Made by a program: the position numbers and the translations under genes | The notes under the pieces: model-generated | Databases searched by the model: none | What the model was told of the DNA's origin: nothing | What the model saw: the letters and a program-made list of their open reading frames with translations, nothing else | Source: Microcaldota archaeon | GTDB lineage: Archaea; Micrarchaeota; Micrarchaeia; Micrarchaeales; CABMGC01 | NCBI GenBank assembly: GCA_028867095.1 | Contig: JAGWHA010000028.1 | Coordinates: 1-9,880 of the forward strand | Reading direction: 5' to 3' | DNA: 9,880 nucleotides | Shown here: one piece after another, positions 4,602 to 9,880 of the stretch | Layout: the number at the start of each line of letters is the position of its first letter | How positions within the stretch are numbered: the first letter of the stretch is position 1

Positions 4602-5558
4602 ATGTCTTATATCTCCACCAAGGTCATAAAGGGGAAAAAATATCGGTATGCCACTAAATCGATAAGGCTTCCAGATGGAACGACAAAGAAATTTTACAGG
4701 CTGGTTAGCAGCAAAAACACCTCTTCACTAGAAGATTATTTTTCCTCAAAGGAGAAAGCCGCATATGTCAAATTTGCCCTCTCAAGTTTTACTGCTGATC
4801 GCGTATTTACCACCGATGTCATTACAAAAATTGAGGAGATGAGGGTCGACTATAAGCATTTGATCAAAAAACTCTCAAAGCCAGACCTCAAAGACATGCT
4901 AGATAGATTCACGGTCAATTTCACCTATGACTCAAACGCAATAGAGGGAAATTCCTTGACGCTTAAGGATGTAAACATAGTGATTAACGAAAACAGCTCG
5001 ATAAAGGGGAAAGAGCTGCGCGAGATCTACGAAACCAAAAATTCTAGATCTGTAATGGACATGGTGATAAGGAAGAGATTTGACATAAGCCATAAGGACA
5101 TAATAAAAATGCACAAGATCCTCATGAAGGACATAGATGAGCGAACCGGATACAAAAAAGTGCCTAATTACATCATTGGCAGGCGCATCCACACTTCGGC
5201 CCCGGAAAAGGTCCCTAATGAGATGGAGGCCCTAATTTCTTTCTACAAAGGTGCGGTTGGTAGAATGCACCCTCTTCAGCTCGCATCGCACTTTCACGGC
5301 AGATTCGAGCGCATACATCCGTTTTCAGATGGCAACGGAAGGGTTGGCAGGTTTTTGGTTAATGTGATATTGATCAAGAGCAATTACTTCCCTCTAATTA
5401 TTAGAAAAACGCGCCGTGAATCCTATATGTCCTCCCTTGAAGCTTTCGACTTCAACAATAAGATTAAACTAGAAAGGTTCATGGTCGATAGATACAAAGA
5501 AACCTTTAGGAGCTTCTTTCAGGTGTACGTAAAGTACCTCAGGCCGCGATCAGAATGA
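4602..5558 (+). CDS. Fic family protein (predicted class II AMP-transferase)
   Basis: 318 aa. The Fic core motif HPFSDGNGRVGR (residues 239-250) has the catalytic His239 and the phosphate-binding loop intact. Fic enzymes transfer AMP or related groups from nucleotides to protein hydroxyls. The inhibitory helix motif SNAIEGN (111-117; consensus S/TxxxE-G/N) lies N-terminal to the Fic core, which is class II arrangement and implies self-inhibition by Glu115. The target-binding flap is around residues 185-200. Residues 1-35 form a basic beta-rich N-terminal element (VIKGKKYRYATKSIRLPDG) like that seen on other archaeal Fic proteins. No C-terminal winged helix is evident. No antitoxin-like small gene adjoins it. 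It ends by overlapping the convergent leuS stop by 9 bp. The target protein is unknown. Confidence 0.92.
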   Translation: MSYISTKVIKGKKYRYATKSIRLPDGTTKKFYRLVSSKNTSSLEDYFSSKEKAAYVKFALSSFTADRVFTTDVITKIEEMRVDYKHLIKKLSKPDLKDMLDRFTVNFTYDSNAIEGNSLTLKDVNIVINENSSIKGKELREIYETKNSRSVMDMVIRKRFDISHKDIIKMHKILMKDIDERTGYKKVPNYIIGRRIHTSAPEKVPNEMEALISFYKGAVGRMHPLQLASHFHGRFERIHPFSDGNGRVGRFLVNVILIKSNYFPLIIRKTRRESYMSSLEAFDFNNKIKLERFMVDRYKETFRSFFQVYVKYLRPRSE

Positions 5559-8393
5559 GATCTCTATGCTCGGCTTCAGCGGCGCGGCTCTCTCCGCCCT
5601 TGCGGACTTAGATTCCTTTTCTCTTTCAACTATTATCTCAGCGCCGAGCGCCTTGCCGAAGTACTCCTTTGATTCGGTAAGCAGCTTGTACTCCTCCTCC
5701 TCGCTTATCTTGACTTGCGAGAGCCTGTTCATCTCCTTTGCCAGCTTGCCTACGTACTTCGCGGCGCTCTCAGGGTTGACTCCCTCCTCCCTTAGCTTTG
5801 CGATCACGGCCCCGGTGCTCTTTGTCTGGATGAGCTGGTTCACCGCGCTCCTCTTCCACTCATTTGCCACTACAAGAGTTATGCTCTTCATCCTCTTTCC
5901 CTCGTTCTTCTTCCCGACGAGCTCGGCGGCCTTCTTGACGTCCTCGAGAAGCAGCGCGACAAGCTCCTCTCCCTCCTCTATCTTGTCGTTTATCATCTCC
6001 CTGTCCGCGTTCGGCCACTTCTCCTTGGAGACGAACGTGTCGTTCCCGAGCCTGTGCCAGAACTCCTCAGAGATGTGCGGCGCGACAGGCTGGAGGAGAA
6101 GCACGAGCTTCTGCAGATACTCCTTTATCACCATCCCGTTCGCCCCTCCCCTCTCAAAGTACTTCTTCAGCTCTATTATGGAGTTGTAGAGCGCCTGAGT
6201 TGAGTAGTCCCTGAGCTCAAGTGACTCCATCGCTGTTGTGACCGCCTCGATCTTCCGGTTGAGCTTTGAGTAGAGCCAGTAGTCTATGTGCGTGAGCTCG
6301 CCCGATTCGTACTCATCGATCTTCTCCACAATGTCGTTTAGGTAATCTAGTCTCTCCTTTATCCCGTTTATCGCGCTCTCGCTGTACTCCGAGTCGCTGA
6401 ATAGGTCCGCGCTGGTCAGCTCCACGATCCTTAGCGGATCGACGCCCACCCTCTCAACCGCGTCGGTGAGCGGGATTATGTTGCCGAGGCTCTTGCTCAT
6501 CTTCTCGCCCTCGTACATCACCATCCCGTTGACCACGACCTGCTTTGGCCAGTACTCATGGTCGAAGATGGCGACGTGGTTGAAGATCTGCATGGTGAGG
6601 TGGTTGAATATCAGATCTGGCCCCGAGTGCCTTGAGGTGTACTGGTACCAGTACGTGAAGGAGTCCCTGCACTTCCTGACTATCTCAAAGTCTATCCCTG
6701 TGGACTTTGCGATTGCATCCGCCTCCCCCTTTCCTAGGTAGACAAAGTCGAAGAACTCCGGAGTGAGCTTTTCTATCGGGATGTTTCTTATCAAGTGAAG
6801 TATCGTGTAAAATGACATGTAGATCGTGGAGTCCGAGAGGGACTCTATTATGAAGTTTTTGTCGAGCGGGAACTTTGTGCCAAGCCCCTGCGACCTTGCC
6901 ACGGCCCTGAGGTTTATCCAATCAATTGCGGCGTTGAACCCGTTGTTCACCTTGTCCGGCAGGATCCTCATGTCCTTGAACCAGTCCTTGACGATCGCCT
7001 TCCACTTCTCGTCGCCGTAGTTTAGGAACCACTGGTCGTCCATCACCTTCACGACGACATCGTAGCCGCACCTGCAGTGCACAGGCGCGTTCTGGATTAT
7101 GTAAATCATCATTGCGTTCTTCTCGTCAATCAGCTTCTTCTTTATCTTGTCCCTTGCCTCTGGCTCGCTCATTCCCTCGTATCCCTTGACAAGCATCTTA
7201 CCCCAGTGGGATTCCTCCCTGTACTGGAGCTTTGTCGCGAACTCGAGCATGTCATTTATCGCATTCACGTCAGTGTGAAGGACCTCAAGATACGCAAGGG
7301 CGGGGATGTCCAGGTGGACCGGTGCGGATTCCCCGACAGAGACATCGCTCAGCGACCTCCCAATCTGCACGTCTATTATCTTCTTGTACTTTATCCCCTG
7401 CATGTCGTATCCGCTTGCCTTGAGCTTCTCAAGCGCGGCATAGTCGAACGGCGCATGCGCAGGAACGCTCATCACGACCCCTGTTCCAAGAGCCTCCTTG
7501 ACGAAATAGCCCGGGAAGATCGGGAGCCTCTCTCCGTTGAACGGGTTTATGCACTTCTTCTTCAGCAGCTCTGCGCCCCCGATCTCGCTTATGACCTCCA
7601 CCGGCATCTGGTAGTTTAGCACGCTCGCGGCGGCGCGCGCGATGTAATAATTCTGCCCCTCAATCCTGCAGAGGACGTATCTCGCCTCCGGCTTCACAAA
7701 AACGTTAGTTGCGCCGTCGATTGTCTCAGGCCTGTATGTGCTGCAGATCAGGCTCGCATCCTCGCCGTCAACCTTGAACTTTATCGCGACCTCCTCCTCG
7801 ATCTCCGGCTCCACGTCGTGCTTTGTGTCGTGCATCCCGACCGCGCCCTTCTCGTTTGGGCACCAGCCGACAGGGTGCTTTCCCTTTACAAGGTATCCCT
7901 TTTTGTTGAGTATCCCAAACTGCCACTCGATGAACTTGCTAAAGAACGGCTCCGTGGAGACGAACTTCCTCCTCCAGTCTATGCTAAGCCCTCCCCTCCT
8001 CATCCCTGTCTCGACGTCCTTTACAAAGTAGCTTGCGATGTACTCGGGATCCGTCATCTTCGCTATCTCCTCAGGCGGAATGTGGAAGATCCCAAGCTCG
8101 TGGATCAGGTCAGCGTCCTTGTTTGCGATCCTCTTCGCGAATGCGAGTATCGGTGTCCCTGTCGCGTGGAATCCCATGGGAAAGAGCACGTTGTACCCCT
8201 GCATCCTCTTGTACCTTGCAAGGATGTCAGCGGTTCCGTAGGTCCTCAAATGCCCTATGTGGAGCGCCGTGTTGACATAGGGAAATGCGGCGGTGACAAG
8301 GTAGGATTTTCTCCCGTCCGGCTCGGCCTCGAATATCTTCGCATTTGCCCACTCCTCCTGCCACTTCCTATCTATCCTAGGGTAATCAATCAT
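5550..8393 (-). CDS. leuS: Leucyl-tRNA synthetase, archaeal/eukaryotic type
   Basis: 947 aa, normal for archaeal LeuRS. This class Ia cytoplasmic enzyme charges tRNA-Leu. HIGH is at residues 45-48 (TALHIGHLRTYG) and KMSKS at 631-635 (GEKMSKSLGN). The inserted CP1 editing domain carries TYRPET (about 219-224) and GTGVVMSVPAHAPFDY (about 303-318), with the conserved editing Asp317. A CRCG motif (440-443) precedes DDQWFLNYGD. The C-terminus ends APLKPSIEISF, like the KPAIxIE ending of archaeal LeuRS. Translation could begin at TTG 8408, but ATG 8393 is chosen because GGTG at 8399-8402 sits 5 nt upstream. Both editing and synthetic sites look intact. It is convergent with fic and divergent from the GlcNAc-1-P transferase gene. 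Confidence 0.97.
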   Translation of the reverse strand: MIDYPRIDRKWQEEWANAKIFEAEPDGRKSYLVTAAFPYVNTALHIGHLRTYGTADILARYKRMQGYNVLFPMGFHATGTPILAFAKRIANKDADLIHELGIFHIPPEEIAKMTDPEYIASYFVKDVETGMRRGGLSIDWRRKFVSTEPFFSKFIEWQFGILNKKGYLVKGKHPVGWCPNEKGAVGMHDTKHDVEPEIEEEVAIKFKVDGEDASLICSTYRPETIDGATNVFVKPEARYVLCRIEGQNYYIARAAASVLNYQMPVEVISEIGGAELLKKKCINPFNGERLPIFPGYFVKEALGTGVVMSVPAHAPFDYAALEKLKASGYDMQGIKYKKIIDVQIGRSLSDVSVGESAPVHLDIPALAYLEVLHTDVNAINDMLEFATKLQYREESHWGKMLVKGYEGMSEPEARDKIKKKLIDEKNAMMIYIIQNAPVHCRCGYDVVVKVMDDQWFLNYGDEKWKAIVKDWFKDMRILPDKVNNGFNAAIDWINLRAVARSQGLGTKFPLDKNFIIESLSDSTIYMSFYTILHLIRNIPIEKLTPEFFDFVYLGKGEADAIAKSTGIDFEIVRKCRDSFTYWYQYTSRHSGPDLIFNHLTMQIFNHVAIFDHEYWPKQVVVNGMVMYEGEKMSKSLGNIIPLTDAVERVGVDPLRIVELTSADLFSDSEYSESAINGIKERLDYLNDIVEKIDEYESGELTHIDYWLYSKLNRKIEAVTTAMESLELRDYSTQALYNSIIELKKYFERGGANGMVIKEYLQKLVLLLQPVAPHISEEFWHRLGNDTFVSKEKWPNADREMINDKIEEGEELVALLLEDVKKAAELVGKKNEGKRMKSITLVVANEWKRSAVNQLIQTKSTGAVIAKLREEGVNPESAAKYVGKLAKEMNRLSQVKISEEEEYKLLTESKEYFGKALGAEIIVEREKESKSARAERAAPLKPSIEISF

Positions 8394-8398
8394 GTTAG

Positions 8399-8458
8399 CA
8401 CCAACCAACTTTACTTTAGCAATCAGGGCGTTTAACTAATGCCTTAAAACATTATAAA
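8399..8458 (-). promoter_or_regulatory. leuS promoter and ribosome-binding site
   Basis: On the minus strand TTTATAAT (8451-8458) is a good TATA box predicting a start near 8429 and a leader of about 36 nt. That leader carries TTGGTTGGTG ending at 8399, with GGTG 5 nt from the ATG. A weaker alternative TATA-like GTTTTAAGG lies just downstream. Confidence 0.55.
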
Positions 8459-8487
8459 CATTATGTGTAATTCATTCGATGATAGTT

Positions 8488-8495
8488 TTTTATTA
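8488..8495 (+). promoter_or_regulatory. TATA-like element of the GlcNAc-1-P transferase gene (leaderless)
   Basis: TTTTATTA is centred about 26 nt before ATG 8517. No ribosome-binding site precedes the ATG, so transcription probably begins at the start codon. The divergent leuS TATA box is about 37 bp away. Confidence 0.5.
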
Positions 8496-8516
8496 CTGAG
8501 CTGGCTATCCTAAACC

Positions 8517-9566
8517 ATGCTACCCTTTCCGTACCATTCCTACCTGACAGTCTTGATCCCCGCAATAATCTCATTCATAGTGACCTTCTACGCAACCAAG
8601 TTCCTGATCGATTACTTCTACGGTGCCGGAATAATAGACGAGGACCACAACAAGTCAAAGGTCCTCAAGCTCCCAAGCGCGGGCGGGGTCGCAGTGGCAT
8701 TCGGCCTGATCATCGGGCTGATGACTTACATCTTCGGGGGGACATTCGCATTCGTTCCTCTACTAAGTGTCTCGCAGCTGATGGCTGTTGCGCTCTCGAT
8801 AATGCTGATTACTTTCGTGGGATTCCTTGACGACATAAATGTTGGGACAAAAAGAGTGGTCGGAACCGACCTCAAGAGATTCAAGGTGGGCCTCAGGCAG
8901 TGGCAGAAGCCGCTTCTAACTGTCATCGGCGCAATACCGCTTATGGCGATAAACGCGGGAATAAGCACAGTCACGCTTCCATTTCTCGGGGTTGTGAACC
9001 TCGGACTTGTCTACCCGATAATAATACTTCCTCTTGCGGTAATCTTTGTCTCAAATGCATTCAACCTTCTGGGCGGATTCGATGGACTGCAGCCCGGAAT
9101 GGCGATTGTCGCAAGCTTTGGCCTTCTGCTCTACACGACATTCTTTGGGTCATACATCGGCGCGCTTCTATCCGCCCTTCTCTTCGCCACGCTGCTCGCA
9201 TTCTGGCCCTTCAACAAGTACATCGCAAAGATCATCCCTGGGGACAGCTTCACTTACTGCATCGGCGGGGTGCTTGTCGCGATAATGGCAGTGGGAAACG
9301 CAGAGGCGTTTGGAATAATAATATTCATACCATGGATAATCGAGTTCTTTTTGCACCTGAAGGGAAGATTCAAGGTTACCGACCTTGGGATAAGGCAAAA
9401 GGATGGCACATTCAAGTCCAAGTACGGGGATAAGGTGTACAGCCTGACTCACGTAATCATGAATCTTGGGCGAATGAAGGAGTACCAGGTCGCAAACTAC
9501 TTGATAGGATTTGAGGCTTTCTTTGTTATACTTGCCTTTGCGCTCTACTTTGCGGGGCTTCTCTAG
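8517..9566 (+). CDS. UDP-GlcNAc:polyprenol-phosphate GlcNAc-1-phosphate transferase-like protein (Alg7/DPAGT1/AglH family)
   Basis: 349 aa, about ten TM helices. The family moves GlcNAc-1-P (or a related sugar-1-P) from a UDP-sugar onto dolichyl phosphate in the membrane, the first step of N-glycan assembly. Family motifs appear in order: KLPSAGG (51-57), VGFLDDINVG with Asp105/Asp106 (101-110), SNAFNLLGGFDGLQPG with Asn180, Asn183 and Asp189 (179-194), and PGDSFTYCIGG with Asp243 (241-251). The GDSFTYCIGG loop resembles eukaryotic DPAGT1 (GDTFCYFAGM) more than bacterial MraY, and the LDK-type muramyl-peptide features of MraY are not evident. The exact sugar cannot be told. Its stop codon shares a CTAG with that of the convergent histone gene. 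Confidence 0.88.
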   Translation: MLPFPYHSYLTVLIPAIISFIVTFYATKFLIDYFYGAGIIDEDHNKSKVLKLPSAGGVAVAFGLIIGLMTYIFGGTFAFVPLLSVSQLMAVALSIMLITFVGFLDDINVGTKRVVGTDLKRFKVGLRQWQKPLLTVIGAIPLMAINAGISTVTLPFLGVVNLGLVYPIIILPLAVIFVSNAFNLLGGFDGLQPGMAIVASFGLLLYTTFFGSYIGALLSALLFATLLAFWPFNKYIAKIIPGDSFTYCIGGVLVAIMAVGNAEAFGIIIFIPWIIEFFLHLKGRFKVTDLGIRQKDGTFKSKYGDKVYSLTHVIMNLGRMKEYQVANYLIGFEAFFVILAFALYFAGLL

Positions 9567-9781
9567 ATCAGCCCGTGCTTTGTGAGCAGGATGTCAGACT
9601 TCTTGATCAGCTTCCTTCTTCCCGCGTGCTTTGCGTACCTTAGCGCATGGTCAGCAAGCTTCTCCGTGAGCCTCTCAAGCTCCTTCTCAAGGTCGACAAC
9701 TGCGTCCTCGGTTACCTGCTGCGCACCCGCTTCCCTCATAAATTGCTCTACGTCGTAGAGACTGAACCCCCGCTTACCCAT
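9563..9781 (-). CDS. Archaeal histone-fold protein
   Basis: 72 aa, the size of a single-domain archaeal histone (HMf family) that dimerises and wraps DNA. Helix 1 is SLYDVEQFMREAG, followed by loop 1 (AQQVTEDA). The long helix 2 is VVDLEKELERLTEKLADHALRYAKHAG, and loop 2 plus helix 3 is RRKLIKKSDILLTKHG. The hallmark AKHAGR-x-x-I-K-x-x-D is kept. The N-terminus MGKRGF replaces the usual hydrophobic ELPxAPxxR start, and Lys/Arg cluster in loop 2. An in-frame TTG extension to 9868 would run through the promoter and adds unstructured sequence, so ATG 9781, with GGGGG upstream, is chosen. Confidence 0.92.
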   Translation of the reverse strand: MGKRGFSLYDVEQFMREAGAQQVTEDAVVDLEKELERLTEKLADHALRYAKHAGRRKLIKKSDILLTKHGLI

Positions 9782-9836
9782 TAATTCCCCCGAATTAAAA
9801 TTGTAAGATTGGATGCGTATGCAAGCCTTAAAAAAG
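9782..9836 (-). promoter_or_regulatory. Histone gene promoter and leader
   Basis: On the minus strand CTTTTTTAAG (9827-9836) is the best TATA-like element, predicting a start near 9806 and a leader of about 25 nt that ends in GGGGGAATTA before the ATG. A second AT-rich stretch (AATTTTAATTC) lies closer. The 9827-9836 element is near-symmetric and could also serve rightward transcription. Confidence 0.4.
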
Positions 9837-9880
9837 GGATGGGGTCGCGCCGAATAGTGGCAGTGCAACCCTGTCGAGAG
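9837..9880. other. Unassigned GC-rich right edge
   Basis: The last 44 bases (GGGATGGGGTCGCG, then a stretch ending CCCTGTCGAGAG) contain no convincing frame. They lie outside the predicted histone transcript. They may be the edge of a neighbouring gene or of a structured RNA, but too little is present to decide. Confidence 0.2.

Noticed and set aside
4602..5558. Fic/Phd-type toxin-antitoxin pair
   Set aside because: There is no small adjacent antitoxin gene, and the inhibitory motif is inside the same chain (class II).
5566..8435. Several long plus-strand frames opposite leuS (63-207 codons)
   Set aside because: They are mirror frames of a certain leuS gene, with Ser/Leu/Pro-rich composition and no domain resemblance.
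9782..9868. 29-residue extension of the histone from a TTG
   Set aside because: It covers the promoter and leader, adds no histone-like sequence, and archaeal histones are about 70 residues.
1..9880. CRISPR array, insertion sequence or prophage
   Set aside because: No regularly spaced direct repeats, transposase, integrase or terminal repeats with target duplication were seen.
9837..9880. SRP RNA 5' end
   Set aside because: The resemblance is partial, the conserved UGUAA loop is not matched, and only about 44 bases are available.

Overview
This is a gene-dense archaeal window. The archaeal markers are a histone-fold protein, ribosomal protein eL40, an archaeal/eukaryotic-type leucyl-tRNA synthetase, an Alg7/AglH-like GlcNAc-1-phosphate transferase, TATA-box promoters about 26 nt upstream of start codons, and GGTG ribosome-binding sites. 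Small compact genes, moderate GC and genes that overlap or abut fit a DPANN-type archaeon. Micrarchaeota is my best guess, but it rests on general appearance and not on a marker tree.

Left part (1-2928). The 3' end of uvrC runs rightward into the edge of a leftward block: a small heat-shock protein (Hsp20), a PNPOx-like flavin-binding protein, a two-TM membrane protein of a conserved uncharacterised family, tRNA-Pro(UGG), a protein I tentatively place in DUF2666, a tiny winged-helix regulator and eL40. The last three plus the tRNA look like one operon (eL40 -> wHTH -> DUF2666-like -> tRNA-Pro) reading leftward from a promoter near 2985.

Middle part (3011-4601). A leftward cupredoxin-like surface protein ends at a good hairpin plus T-tract terminator. 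It has an N-terminal anchor, a Thr/Ser/Asn/Gly linker with many N-glycosylation sequons, and a copper site lacking its Cys and second His. From the same 142-bp intergenic region a second envelope protein reads rightward, with a signal peptide, a four-Cys exported segment and five TM helices, four of them repeats of one motif. Next comes a gene-poor stretch with a protein-like 26-codon tail and a promoter whose TATA box sits between two arms of a perfect 11-bp inverted repeat.

Right part (4602-9880). That promoter drives a class II Fic (AMP-transferase family) gene, whose stop overlaps the stop of the convergent leuS gene by 9 bp. leuS is divergent from the GlcNAc-1-P transferase gene, whose TAG stop shares a CTAG with the TAG stop of the convergent histone gene. 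The last ~45 bases are unassigned.

Two kinds of translation start coexist. Four genes (PNPOx-like, two-TM protein, fic, GlcNAc-1-P transferase) have a TATA element centred about 26 nt before the ATG, implying leaderless mRNAs. Others (hsp20, eL40, leuS) have a GGTG exactly 5 nt before the ATG. The most promising items for follow-up are the fic promoter inverted repeat, the divergent envelope-protein pair, and the inverted repeat next to the hsp20 promoter. I did not see a clear new multi-gene defence or metabolic system.
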